A stretch of DNA of 32,578 bases from Actinomortierella ambigua (lineage: Eukaryota > Mortierellomycota > Mortierellomycetes > Mortierellales > Mortierellaceae). Within the stretch, counting starts at the first letter, position 1; the number at the start of each line of letters is the position of its first letter. Below, piece by piece: positions 11,407-22,173 of this stretch. A model generated the notes under the pieces. It was given only the letters and a program-made list of their open reading frames with translations. It searched no databases and was not told where the DNA came from. A program made the translations under genes and the position numbers. Location: NCBI GenBank assembly GCA_016098155.1, contig JAAAJB010000406.1, positions 1-32,578 on the forward strand, given 5' to 3'.

Positions 11407-13575
11407 TTAGGCGCTTGTCGGCCAAGCATGGCTGGCAAGGACACCCCAAAGCCTGTCTGGATGACGAATGATCTCTGAAGTGTAGCTAATCTGGTACTTG
11501 GCTGGGAATCGCTCTGGACTATAGTCAAGAGGCAGCGGGTCATTGCCGATGTAGACCTCATAAGTGGCAACATTGTAGGTGCCATTCAAAGGTGGAGCAG
11601 AGAATTCTGGCACCTCAACACCCAGCTCGAGTTTGTTGTAATAGAACTCGTACACATCCTGCCAGTTTTGGATAGTACCGCCGGCAAAGGAGTAGGCCGA
11701 GATGGTCTTGCCATGGTAGCCACCGGTCGCATACGAGTCGACGCCATACCGATGGATCATCACACTGGCCGACAAGGTGCAAGAAGACCCACACTGACCA
11801 TCGGTCAAAATCTTGATGCTTTCTGGGTTGTTGGACCAGGGGAAGCTTGGAATATTGTGCATCAACTTGACCTTGTTCTCAATCTTTTGAGTAAAAGTGT
11901 CTTGGAGACCGCCACGAGTGATCTGGATGGGGCTCATGAAGAAATTGGTTGTGAACGCCTGGTCCGTCGTCGGGTCCACAAAGTCCATGGGCGAGAAGAT
12001 GGTGCCAGACACGTTGTGCGTGGTCAGCAACTGGGAGATGCGCTGAAGTTCCTTGGTGACACGGAAGTCACCTGGGTTGGACAAGTCCTCGTTCTTGGCG
12101 TTGGGGAAGAACCAGCTGGTGAGGGCACCTGAAAAGTCGACATAACCTCCGCCGTTGTTGGACAGCTCGAGGATGATCTTGGTCACATTGCGATGGGCAA
12201 GTGCTTGCAGTCCTTTGAGAATCGACGGATACTCCTCATCCTCGACGAGCATAGACGGCACCACCACCACACCGATATCGGGCTGGCTCCGAAGCTGGTA
12301 CATGGCCGTGTGCGCGGTCGTGGCGACGACGACGGCATTCTGCATGGATGGTCGCCGCACCTCGGGCGCTGCCGGTTCAGCCGCAAGCTGTCGCATGTAT
12401 TGCTCAAACTTGTGAGGCAGCTCGCGGTGCATGTGGGTCAATTCCTTCTCCCTTTTTCTCTCTAGAGAAGCTTCGTCTGATTCACCATTGGTCGGCTCGG
12501 GATCACCGGTAGGCTGGGGCTCAGGGTCACCGGTAGGCTGAGGCTCGGGGTCACCGGTGGGCTGGGGCTCAGGTTCACCGGCAGGCTGGGGTTCCGGGGT
12601 TGGCAGGCAGTTTTCATAGAACGAGATCGAGTCTTCGAAAGGTTTCCACAGGGTTGTACGAGCGGGCAACCACGGCGCGCTCAGCTGGTATGTGTTGGTG
12701 CCTTGGTCGGTTTCGCAGATGATGGTATAGTTAACAATGGGTGATGCTGGGAGAACAGTGCGTCGGCCAAAGGCACCATACATCGGGCCAAACTCGCCCT
12801 CGGCCATGTAGATGATGCCCCCCAAAGCATAGTTGAGGCGGACACCAGGATCTTTGGAGTAGCCCGCTTCAGCAACAGCCCAATCTTGAATGTAGGTAAG
12901 CGAGTCTTGGCCATCGATGGTGTTCACCTGGCACTCCTCCATGTTGCTATTCGTGTCATCGTACAGGACACGGATTGACTGAACACCGTTGACAACCGGA
13001 GCGTAGAGCGTGATCGGTTGACTGAAAACGAAAGACCTGTAGCAATTGACTGAGCAACCAGGACATTGCGAGAGAGAGAGAGAGAGAGAAGGAAAGAAGA
13101 TCAGTAGAGTGATCGCATGTATCCTGTCAGTGTGTAAAGACTACAGCACAATTTGCGTACTCATGTAGGTAGAGTGGGCATCCTGTAGCTTGTTGATGGA
13201 GAGTCGCAAGGCATCGTGAAAGGCATGGTCACTAGCGAACGTGGCGGATTCAATGGCCTTGAAATCGGCGAAGATGTCGACGGGCTGGGTATCAAAGGGT
13301 GCACCGAGATTTGGAACAAGAGCGGCCCCCTTGTATGCCCAGAATTGTTCATAGAAGAAGGGCAACGACTTCATGATCCGAGCGTTGTTCTCTACATTGT
13401 AAGGAATGTGGTCATAGCACGCCTTGACATGGGCGTATGTGATCCTTTCATCATCGAGAGCAGAGAGGATGGCACAGGGATCTTGGGATTTGTGCGTTCC
13501 TGTGGGCAAGGGGGCTGCCAAAGCCGCGGCTACTAGCGCACCAGCGACCAAAGCTGATTTTAGAACGAAAATCAT
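11407..13575 (-). CDS. Secreted S41 family (CPAF-like) peptidase with Pro/Glu repeat linker
   Basis: Two exons on the minus strand: 13575-13161 and 13049-11407, with intron 13160-13050 (111 nt, GTACGC...CAG, phase 1). The intron sits at exactly the same codon context (DAHSTY/M) as in the three tandem copies. The protein has 685 residues. An N-terminal signal peptide (IFVLKSALVAGALVAAALA) implies secretion. The likely catalytic His is in LQDAHST (H134). The conserved LSNNGGG block is near 435-440, and the nucleophile region DGQCGSSC places Ser at about 560. Residues about 289-326 form an (EPQPTGDP)n linker, absent from the tandem copies, followed by charged KR-rich sequence that could be a processing site. 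This gene is clearly homologous to, but much diverged from, the array at 19747-28750 and lies in opposite orientation. Its sense-strand upstream region has a TATA-like TATTTAAA (13784-13791). Substrate is unknown; extracellular proteolysis is inferred from the family. Confidence 0.88.
12500..12595 (-). repeat. 24-bp coding minisatellite (4 units) in the S41 linker
   Basis: Four imperfect 24-bp units (starts 12500, 12524, 12548, 12572) encode an eight-residue Pro/Glu/Gln/Thr/Gly/Asp repeat. It sits between the N-terminal and protease domains of the inverted S41 peptidase. Confidence 0.9.
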
Positions 13576-14735
13576 TTTGGGGTAGCGGAAAAGCGTAATG
13601 GGCCGAAGAGAACGAACGCGAGTGAGAGGGAGAGCGAGAGTGAGAGTGAGAGTGAAAGTGGGAGCGAGTGAGTCGGTGAATACGTGGGGATAGTGAAGCA
13701 AGGACTGGAATGCGAGTGACCAACCAAGGGCTGAAAGACTTTAGAGGCCGTTTTGGGATAGATCGTGGGTCACCTTGGTAGATTTTAAATACTATTCGTT
13801 TCCTCCAAACGGTACTCTTGGGGGGGTGGCGATGCTTTGAGTTTAGGCATGACCAAGTACGTTCTCCAAAAATGACATCGCCCTCCCGTCTTTATTGTGT
13901 GGCGGATGGACAGTTACACCTTTCTTTTTGGGCAATGTCGCTTTAAAAATAGGGCGAGTGTTTTGTCCCTGCATCAACAGAGAGTGCAAAAAAAAAAAAA
14001 AAATACAATAGGTGGGAAGTTGTTCCGAACAACCAACGCCGTTACACTGCCTTGAACTGTGTCTCCTCGACACTCTTTGGTTCCCAATGATATAGACCTC
14101 GATTACCAGACTGCCGGCGATAGATTCGATAGATTGGTTAACGGCGCTGTTGTTTTCTCAGCGCCTGAATTGGTGGTGACTGATTCACTTTATTGGTCTC
14201 AGTCTAGGTGGCTCCGTAGACGTTCAACACCCTGGGTGTTGTTTTTGTTGACATGGATGTCGCAAGGGAGCCTTTCCGAGGGAACGGACGAAGAGAGAGA
14301 GGCTCATTCTTAGTCTTTCGCCTCCTCTTGGCTTTAAACCCCCCCCCCCTTGAAAAAAGCCGTGGTGTGAAGGAGAGAGGGAAAGATGAGGCTTGTACAT
14401 CTGCTCTGTTGCAGCCAGCTGCATACAGAGATGGTGCTCTCCTTGCAAACCATCGTGTAGCAAACAAAACCTGTCCTAAGGTAAAGAGGGAGCCAACCGG
14501 CTTTGCATTTGTCATTCCTGCCCCACTACATCATCCATTGCGTCTGATTTGCATCTTCTCCTCCATCCTCCTACACTTGCCCTCTCCCTTCAGTAGGCCC
14601 TCTGCCGCCGTTCCTACTGGTTGACCCCTTTAGCCAAAGGATCGCTATCCTATCCTACCCTTTCTATTAATTCCCTCGCCTCTTCCAAAGCAGACTCCAA
14701 GACATTCAGACTTCTACAAAGTCTAGCCCAGAGCC
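13576..14735. other. Divergent promoter region between the inverted S41 gene and the kelch gene
   Basis: About 1.16 kb without a convincing gene. It holds GA-rich leader sequence of the S41 gene (13600-13680), a TATA-like element for that gene (13784-13791, minus sense), an A16-type run near 13988-14003, a 15-bp palindrome (GTTGTTC-C-GAACAAC, 14019-14033), a poly-C run near 14340, and a pyrimidine-rich leader before the kelch ATG. The open frames here look random. Confidence 0.5.
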
Positions 14736-16696
14736 ATGGCGCCTTTACGCCCTTTACGCACTGCCTGCCTAGCCCTTTTTGCCTCGCTGAGCTTCTCAGT
14801 ATTGAGCACTGCCCAATATTCTTCGCCGCCTGTACCTGTCGGAGGCTCTGCCTTTGCGCGGACACGCACCTCGCTTTACATCCAGGGGGGCAACATCGAC
14901 TTCAGAGACCCCAGTCCTCTCCGTACAGGCCAGTTTTATCGACTGGATCTCTCTGTCCCATGGAACACATCGCAGCCAGCATGGCACAAGCTCAAGGATG
15001 GTCCCGTCAATGCCATCTTCCCGGCCGTATTTTCACTCGATGAGAAAACCATGATCACGTTTCACTCGGGCACGAGTACTACATTTGCATACAAGTACTC
15101 GGTCGAGTCGGACTCGTGGTCGCCGTCCATGCTCCGTGTTAAGAACCCAGATTTCCAAGGCATCAGCGCCGTCACTGACCTCTCTACGGGCTTGGTGTAC
15201 CTCGCCGCGGGATACTCGACCCCGTACCGAGATAGCATGGATGTATTTGACTTTGCTATTGACGACATCCGCTCCACCAAACTTCCTCCGTCCAGTCAAG
15301 CCTTTGAAGCTCGTGCCTACTATACCAACGTGTGGTCCAGATCACGGAACAGTATCCTTTACTTTGGAGGATATAATGCCTCGCTCGGAATAGTGGAGAC
15401 CGCTGTCGTCACGGAATATGTGCCTTCCACTCAAGTGTGGTCGACCCTTGTACGGAAAAAAAAAAGATTTTTGCACCCTCTCGGCCCATGTTTATTTGCT
15501 GCATGCTCATCGACAGAGCAAAACCTAGCGGAGTCTAAATTCCACTAACCGTAATTTACCTTTCATCGTACCATAGACGCCAACTGGGACGGGTCCTTCA
15601 AACCGTGCTGACCACTGCATGACCATCAGTATGTTGCCTCTCGCAAGAGACACTCAACAACACCTTTAATGACGTTGTCCCATCGGAACTAACACTCATG
15701 ACTTTGCCTCTCTTTTATTTTCCTTGCTTCTCCTCAGACGACGATGGCACGAAGGCCATTGTTTTCGGAGGCAGACTGCCCAATGGCAACAGTGGCGATA
15801 TCTTCATCCTGGACTTGAAAGCAAACACATGGACCAAAGGCATGGCTGGACCCATCCGACTCTACGCCACTTGCACAATCGCCGGCGATCTCTTTGTAAC
15901 ATGGGGAGGCGCAGACGGTACACAAACAATAGGCTTTGGAACCTCATCTCAACCACCTCTGGTTTACAATATCACCGCCGACAGGTGGGTGACCGACTAC
16001 ATTCCCCCGGCATCTTATGTGACTCCGCCCAAACCCATCGAGACTGGGACTGAAGCCAATGAATCAAACGTAGGCGCTATCGCAGGAGGCATTGCAGCTG
16101 CCGTGGTGGTCGTTGCTGGCATTGCATTCTTCATCTTTATGCGCCGCCGGAAATCCGCCAAGGGCAGGAGCAAAACGAGTGGTACGGACCATTCGTACGC
16201 TGCTGTCTCGCACCAAGACGTTTACTCCAACAACCATAGCGATGGACCGGTCTCTGCATCTGTGGCTGCACCTGCACCCGTTCCAGATGCTGAGGCTCAA
16301 ATATTCTACCCATCGCACAACTACCAGCCACCTATCATTCACGCTGTTCCCCTCCCAACATCCTCCGCCTCGTCATCACCTTACACCGAACCTATGACCC
16401 CAGTCTCGGTGCAGGCAACATATGGTGGTGCATCCCCATCTCACCAAGACCACCCCAAGGTGATGATGGTTCACACACCCGAAAATCACTTCCCTCAGGA
16501 GGAACCTTCACGCAGCAACAAGGACCTTTCTGTCGGTGGCAACGCGGGAAAACCGGATAGCTATCCCCTTTCGACTTTGAATGCAAGTGGTCTGGTCTCC
16601 CGACCCGGCAATCCGCAGGCGATTGTCCAACCTTCTGAAAATCGCCGCGGCAGCAACCCCCATGCTATCCTTGAGTCAGAACAACAACATCCGTAA
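14736..16696 (+). CDS. Kelch-repeat (galactose oxidase-like propeller) single-pass membrane protein
   Basis: Three exons: 14736-15449, 15577-15628 and 15738-16696. Introns are 15450-15576 (GTACGG...TAG, phase 0) and 15629-15737 (GTATGT...CAG, phase 1). The middle exon is only 52 nt and restores the expected kelch sequence (TPTGTGPSNRADHCMTI, then DDGTKAIVFGG). The protein has 574 residues. A signal peptide (about 1-26, LALFASLSFSVLSTAQ) is followed by kelch blades with LYIQGG, VYLAAGYSTPY, ILYFGGYNA and IVFGGRLPNG motifs. A transmembrane helix spans about 368-390 (VGAIAGGIAAAVVVVAGIAFFIF) with an RRRK stop-transfer. The tail is a long Ser/Pro/Gln-rich cytoplasmic segment. Topology suggests a plasma-membrane protein with an extracellular propeller; ligand and role are unknown. 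Its stop lies only 20 nt before the left boundary of the tandem array. Confidence 0.88.
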
Positions 16697-16791
16697 CCAA
16701 ATAATATTGAATAATTTTCGTAGTCCAACACCTCCTGCGGCAATCATTTTTCGTGAGGGAGGTTTCCCCCCCCCTGCTGATTCATTTCGAG

Positions 16792-18840
16792 ATGGAAGTG
16801 TTCATTGACACCATCATTCAATTTCCTCGCATACTGAATTCTGCATCGACCTTGAAAACACCCACAAACCGGCTCGCACACTCGCTCAAAGCACACCTAC
16901 CTTCAATGCTACCTCTGGCCACACAGGGAAGCTCGCTACAGCAGTTCTTCAGCCATCTCAACCACCAGTTTGGCGGAATTCCTCTGCCAATTGAGGTACT
17001 GGAGCAAGTCTTGATCCACGTCCCGTTTAAAGATATCCATTGTCAGCTGTGCGTGTGCAAGCTTTGGGCAAGAGCGAGTATAAAGTCCCTCCATCAACAT
17101 GCAACCAGTAAGGGTGTTCTGAACGACTACTCTGGTGGACAGTACGTACGGCAGTTTCGTGCACACAAGCATAGCATCCGATCGATTGACTGGGATAAGG
17201 GCTTGCTCTCACTGCTGCGTTTCCTCGAGCTCGTTCCTGATGTCCAGCTGGACGAAGCACAGTCGCCTTTGAACGAGCATCCGTTTGCCTTCCTAAACAT
17301 TGGTTCACACCAACATATGCATCGCCCTGAACTCGACGACATAAACCTCGTTTCCTTGACGCCATCATCGTTTACCCATCAGATGTGTAGCCTCAAGCTT
17401 GATGGTCTACGCAGCTTTTTCTTCCCCCGGACACAGGACACAACTTTTTTGACACCGAAGCAGCAAATGACCTCACTCCTGTGCCTCTTTCCTCGGCTCG
17501 ACCAACTCTCACTCCTGAGCCCACTTCGTTCTCAGAGCTTTGGCACTGATACAGAGTCAATCACGGTCGAGGCCTTGTGGGCGATCAAAGATGAGCTGTG
17601 TTCACAGCGCAACCATCTGCCACGGTGGCAGCTGTTGGATCTCACCATGCATGTCTCACTCCTTGCCATCATGGACGAACGCTGGTTCTTTGAAAAGAGC
17701 TGGTACTTGAAGCGGCTACGGTTACAACTTGATGTAAATGCCACATATTTTATCAGACTCCCCAACTCGCCCATGGGCTTCGAGTACCTGAAATCCCTAG
17801 CCTACCTATTGATGGAGTGTTGCCCAAACCTAGAGGAAGTACGCATCGAGGCGACCGAAAGCCGAATGGCCGAATACCACTGGATCCTCCCCGTCGGTGA
17901 ACCTCGTCCACAATGTAAAAACACTGATGCACCTTCGGGTCAGACCCTAGACGACTGGGTCCCACTCCACGGGTCACCTCAGCTCAACATCGTACAGTAC
18001 AGGAATGCTTGGGGCGACCTGGTAGACTACCATTTGGTTCACCCACGTCTGAAGAGACTTGCGGCGGCAAACACACTTTCCAGCATCGATCTGCGTATCC
18101 TGGCGCAATTCCAACACCTCACCGAGCTGGTGATCGTGCGCGGTTCAAGTACGTGTCCTATACAGCTAGGACCGAGGACCCTCCAATTTGTCCTGCAAAG
18201 TATTGCAACTCTTGAGATTGTACGTGTTACTGGCTACCATCTCTCGCCACTTCTCATGGCGCCCTGCACCAGCACCACCAGCACTGAGACGGAAGGCTCT
18301 CGGAGACCGGCGATGCCTTTGGCGCACATTGATCCGCCTTCGCTCGTTAATTCACCCACCGCAGAGACTCAAGATCGCTGGCTGGGAGACGAGCATGCCT
18401 TGAATAAGCCCTGGGCGTGTCAACGTCTCCGAGTCCTCCAGGCTCGCATTCGATGTGAGACCGTGTCACCCGAGGAACACCGCCTGGCGTTTACTCAGCT
18501 GGGCAAGCTCAAGCAATTGGAGGTACTCGATCTCTCCAAATCATCACTGCTACTGGCAAAGAGTCACGGCATCGAAGCCATGGCTGGGTTGGACAAGCTG
18601 CAACGATTTGGTTACCTCAACTGTGCCTTTACCCCCTCCAAAGACGGGTTTCAGTGGATGTTACGCAGGTCCGAGGCTCAATGGATCGCACTCGAACGAA
18701 TCCATTTGAACGTGACCGATCTCTCATCCTATGCTCAAGAGATGCTGACGGGATGGGCGCTTGAGGTTGATGATGGCAGTGGCAATGGCGTGAATATGCA
18801 CGAGCTTGTCACCAACGCCAAAATCGAATACAATGATTGA
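16792..18840 (+). CDS. F-box / leucine-rich-type protein
   Basis: A single exon of 682 residues from the ATG at 16792. An alternative start at 16906 (residue 39) gives 644 residues. The F-box lies at about 62-100 (IPLPIEVLEQVLIHVPFKDI, then CVCKLWARASI), the region that would bind Skp1 in an SCF ubiquitin ligase. The rest is Leu-rich with irregular repeat-like segments (FPRLDQLSLLSPL, LKQLEVLDLSKSSLLL, HLTELVIVRG), as in fungal F-box/LRR proteins, and probably recruits a substrate; which one is unknown. Only 95 nt separate it from the kelch stop, so its promoter is very short or overlaps that gene. Its first 270 bp, including that upstream stretch, recur twice as relics further along the array, which makes it the only intact member of a formerly repeated gene. 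Confidence 0.8.
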   Translation: MEVFIDTIIQFPRILNSASTLKTPTNRLAHSLKAHLPSMLPLATQGSSLQQFFSHLNHQFGGIPLPIEVLEQVLIHVPFKDIHCQLCVCKLWARASIKSLHQHATSKGVLNDYSGGQYVRQFRAHKHSIRSIDWDKGLLSLLRFLELVPDVQLDEAQSPLNEHPFAFLNIGSHQHMHRPELDDINLVSLTPSSFTHQMCSLKLDGLRSFFFPRTQDTTFLTPKQQMTSLLCLFPRLDQLSLLSPLRSQSFGTDTESITVEALWAIKDELCSQRNHLPRWQLLDLTMHVSLLAIMDERWFFEKSWYLKRLRLQLDVNATYFIRLPNSPMGFEYLKSLAYLLMECCPNLEEVRIEATESRMAEYHWILPVGEPRPQCKNTDAPSGQTLDDWVPLHGSPQLNIVQYRNAWGDLVDYHLVHPRLKRLAAANTLSSIDLRILAQFQHLTELVIVRGSSTCPIQLGPRTLQFVLQSIATLEIVRVTGYHLSPLLMAPCTSTTSTETEGSRRPAMPLAHIDPPSLVNSPTAETQDRWLGDEHALNKPWACQRLRVLQARIRCETVSPEEHRLAFTQLGKLKQLEVLDLSKSSLLLAKSHGIEAMAGLDKLQRFGYLNCAFTPSKDGFQWMLRRSEAQWIALERIHLNVTDLSSYAQEMLTGWALEVDDGSGNGVNMHELVTNAKIEYND

Positions 18841-19354
18841 ACTTTTATTTTCCCACTCCAGAAGAGTACTCCTACATACGCCAAGGCACACGCTTCAAAA
18901 AATTGATATAGTTGTGCTGAAAACAATAAAGCTTTCTTTTCCTAAAAGGACTTGCTAGATGACGTGTTTCCTACTATTCCTACGTCTAGGTATTATATTG
19001 GATTTGCACTTTTTGTTGTTCGTAGAATCGAAAATAGGAGGCGCCATTTTTTTCGATGCCACCCTCAGCCCTCCCCAAGTTAATTCATTTTGTTCAAGGT
19101 GGCTGTTCTATAAACTTAGATGGCTGTCCTATATTTATAATCTGCATATCTTCCCACAAGTTTATTGGAGTTATATATCATAAAACAAAAAAAAAAAAAA
19201 AAAAAAGTCATCCCGACTGATGCAGTTATCGCAGTCTCGCCGTTCAACGCAGTATGTTTGCGAGAAACACCAGCCCAGATGTGCTGACCACTCCTTGGAG
19301 ACTTGGAGCTACGCCCACCACCTAGCCCATCTTGTGCAACCATTCATGCAGCAG
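18841..19354. other. Intergenic between the F-box gene and S41 copy 1, unique to unit 1
   Basis: AT-rich 3' flank with an A20 run at 19187-19206. No gene or RNA is recognisable. It shows no visible similarity to the corresponding spacers of units 2 and 3 (22174-22868 and 25654-26349). Confidence 0.5.
18925..18930 (+). terminator. AATAAA poly(A) signal for the F-box gene
   Basis: AATAAA lies 85 nt after the F-box stop codon, a normal position for 3' end processing. Confidence 0.5.
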
Positions 19355-19587
19355 CTTGTTTATTTCGTCCAGTCGGAGATGTTAACCCTCTTGCCGTTCG
19401 GTCTCTGAATAAGAAAGACCGCGGGGGGGTTGCTAACCTACACTCACCTGTTCGTGGATCAACCGCATGGCTTCTCAACAAAGTTCGCGCTCTATTTGGA
19501 TAAAGTGTGAGAAGAAGAGGGGGAAGCAAGGCATGTTTGGCGAAGCCCTACTCGAAGAAATCAAACAGAAAGTGGAGAATCATGGTA

Positions 19588-19663
19588 CTTAGCCGCCGCA
19601 CTTAGCCGCCTAATACCGCGGCGACAAGCGACGACGAATGCGACCATGAATACAGTATAAAAA
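19588..19663 (+). promoter_or_regulatory. Promoter of S41 copy 1: doubled CTTAGCCGCC element and TATA box
   Basis: TATAAAAA at 19656-19663 lies 84 nt before the ATG. CTTAGCCGCC occurs twice (19588-19597 and 19601-19610). The other two copies have it once, 45 nt before TATA. The stretch from this element to TATA is conserved in all three units. Confidence 0.65.
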
Positions 19664-19746
19664 GTCGGCTTTCCTTCATACAGATGCATCAAGCACCAAC
19701 ACTACCTTTCTTTGCATTCATACACACCCCATTCCTACTCCAATCA

Positions 19747-21806
19747 ATGGTCTCCTTCAACAAGAGCTTCATTCTCACAGTTGCTCTTGCCGCAAGTGTG
19801 TCTGCACTTGTCATCCCACACTCTACGCAAGAGAATGTCAAAGAAGATCCCTGTACTGTTCTTAGTTCACTAGGTCCATCGGACATCGAACTCGATCATG
19901 TCGTGAACTGCTATCGAGCCATTCCTTTCGACAGCAAGCGCGAAGGCAGCTTTCTTGAGAACCTGGCGATACTCTATGACAACTTTTATGTGTACAAGGA
20001 TTTGGCCTTGACTACTCCTGGCGCACCGTTCAGTATCCCCTCGGTCGACATCCTCGCTGACTTTAACGCGATTGCCAAACATGGATACGAGTCGGCATAT
20101 GATTTCCACCATGATCTGCGCCTAGCCGTCTCACGTCTTCATGACGCTCATTCCACTTATATTGGTGAGTTTTCTTTTCCACTCTGGCTAGCCGCTTTTT
20201 CCCCTCTCGCCCTTGACTCTAGCTTCTAACATTACTCTTCCTTTCGACGTTGTGCATCTATGCACTTATAGTGGACTGCTTTCGTACATACTCTTTCAAG
20301 CAGCCCATTGCCCTCTATGCTCCAGTTGTCGATGGCGTACAGTCAATCCGAGTGTTTTCTAGCGAGACGGAAGAGGATCTTCGCGACTGCGAGGTTGTCT
20401 TGATTGATGGTGAGAAGCCTGATGTCTATCTCCAAAACTGGGCCGACAAGTACACCGCATTCTCCAAAGACTCGGGTGTGCGGCTGAACTTTGCCCTGGC
20501 GACCACGATTTTCGATGCCAAGACAGGAGCGTTCCAGCCAGAGTTGGGCCTCTTCCATTCCCGCGACTTTCTGCCTGACAAGCCGAGCATTGAATACCAG
20601 CTCTTGTGTGCGGCGAAAAACAATGAAGGTAGTCCTTCTAGGTTCAACCTGACAGGTGCGTACACGGTCGCTGGGCCCACTGATGGAGTGGAGTTCAAGG
20701 ATGTTGCGTCCTTCTTGGAATCCTGCGCACAGCCTCCATTCGATGCACAGACCCCGTCGGAAGAAGACATAATCGAAGCAGCAATCGGCCAACCTCACCT
20801 ACCGCACGTGGATCAGCAGCAGAAGCGTGCTCGGATTGCTCGTCGCGCCGATTCGCCACCTCCACCAGAATTTAAGCATGCTGATATTGTGGCCCATACA
20901 GAGCTCTGCGGCTTCTATCAGATGAAGGAAGACCCCTCGGTGGGTATTGTCCACATTTCGTCCATGATGGTTGGATCCGAAAAATACGGGTCCTTCATCA
21001 AGGGTCTGGACCTCCTCGCTAGCAAGGGTGTGACGAACCTCATCATCGACCTGACCAACAACGGTGGTGGCATTGTCCAATTTGCGAGCGATGTTGTCGC
21101 GATGTTCTTCAACACACCCTCGGCGGTCCAGGGCAGCCATGCAGGCGATCTTCGAGAATCAGCTGGCGTTCTCCGGATCGGTAAGGCTGACGGCGCCAAC
21201 ACAACGGTGGAGACACACTATGAGCCGACAGCGTATGTCAGCGAGGCCAATGGCGCCCCACTGACCGGCGACGATATCTATGGAAAGTCTGTGCAGTACA
21301 CACGTGGTGGACGCTCGTCCAACTACACGCCTCTGGTGCGCATGAGCTGGAACAACAACCTGAACGACACAAAGTTCCCTTGGTCGGAGAACGCGGCCAA
21401 GATCAAGATTCTGACGGATGGACGGTGTGGCTCGGCGTGTGGCATGTTGACGGATCATTTTGTGACCCGACATGGTGTGGAGGTCTATGCCGTCGGCGGT
21501 CATCTGGGTCGGTCTCTGTCCATGTTCTCTTTTGCGGGCGCGTCGGTGCTCTCGTGGAAGGAGATCTCGCAGTTCCACATGCAGTTGAACATTGAGGCCC
21601 CGATGCTCGTCCAGGCATTTGCAGGCACGTTCAACATCCCCTGGTTTGAGGTCTACTCGAACGGCGATAGCATTCCTCTCGACTATAGCAGCGATCGCTA
21701 TCATGCCACGCACCGCGTGAACTTTACCCCCGACAACATGCGCAATCGCGATAGCCTCTGGAAAACGGTTGCCGAGCAGGCTTGGGGAAAAGTGACGCCA
21801 CAATAG
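19747..21806 (+). CDS. Secreted S41 family (CPAF-like) peptidase, tandem copy 1
   Basis: Exons 19747-20164 and 20272-21806 (intron 107 nt, GTGAGT...TAG, phase 1) give 650 residues. The start MVSFNKSFILTVALAASVSA is shared by all three copies and forms a signal peptide. Residues 30-140 carry the N-terminal Cys-containing domain and the likely catalytic His (LHDAHST, H135), encoded just before the intron. The central region is followed by a charged spacer with dibasic KR and RR sites (QQQKRARIARRADSP, about 322-335). The protease core then has IIDLTNNGGG (Gly404-406) and ILTDGRCGSACGML with the presumed nucleophile Ser527. The order and motifs match fungal S41 proteins related to chlamydial CPAF. 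An extracellular endopeptidase is expected; substrate and biological role are unknown. Compared with copies 2 and 3 it has its own C-terminal variants (YSSDRYHATHRVNFT). Confidence 0.92.
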
Positions 21807-21903
21807 GGGTGACCCTTTCAGCATTCGATTAGACAGAATAGCATACAGATATTTAGACCTGCTTATCATAAAAAAAGAAGAACCTGTTATCTATATATAT
21901 ACC

Positions 21904-22173
21904 TTTCGTGGTCCAACACCTTATGCGGCAATCATTTTTCGTGAGTGAGGTTTCTCTTTCCCCCTGATGATTCATTCACGATGGAAGTTCATTGACACCA
22001 TTCAATATCCTCGCATGCTGAATTCTGTATCAGCCTTGAAAACACCCACAAACCCGCTCGAACACTCGCTCGCAACACACCTGACTTCAATGCCACCTTC
22101 GGTCACACAGCAAGGCTCACTAAAGCAGTTCTTCAGCCATCTCAACCATCAGTTTGGCGGAATTCCCCTGCCG
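21904..22173 (+). pseudogene. F-box gene relic 1 (5' fragment)
   Basis: This segment matches 16716-16989, covering the upstream region and the first 66 codons of the intact F-box gene, then stops at GGIPLP, just as the F-box begins. A 2-bp loss after the equivalent of codon 3 puts the original ATG out of frame; a 3-bp loss (one Ile codon) follows. Beyond 22173 the sequence changes to the shared spacer. It cannot encode an F-box. Confidence 0.85.

Larger units (their letters stand above)
16716..21903 (+). repeat. Tandem array unit 1: intact F-box gene + S41 copy 1
   Basis: The left boundary (TTTCGTAGTCCAACACC...) matches 21904 and 25390, where the F-box relics of units 2 and 3 begin. The S41 half, from about 19355 onward, matches from 22869 and 26350. 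Bases 18841-19354 have no visible counterpart in the other units. Boundaries were set by eye and may be off by a few tens of bases. Confidence 0.75.

Noticed and set aside
14019..14033. Palindrome GTTGTTC-C-GAACAAC as a regulator site
   Set aside because: It is a single occurrence with no known matching regulator, and a short palindrome can occur by chance in 1 kb of intergenic DNA.
15450..15576. Frameshift in the kelch gene at its first intron
   Set aside because: With exon 2 at 15577-15628 both introns are canonical GT-AG and the frame is continuous through the kelch motif.
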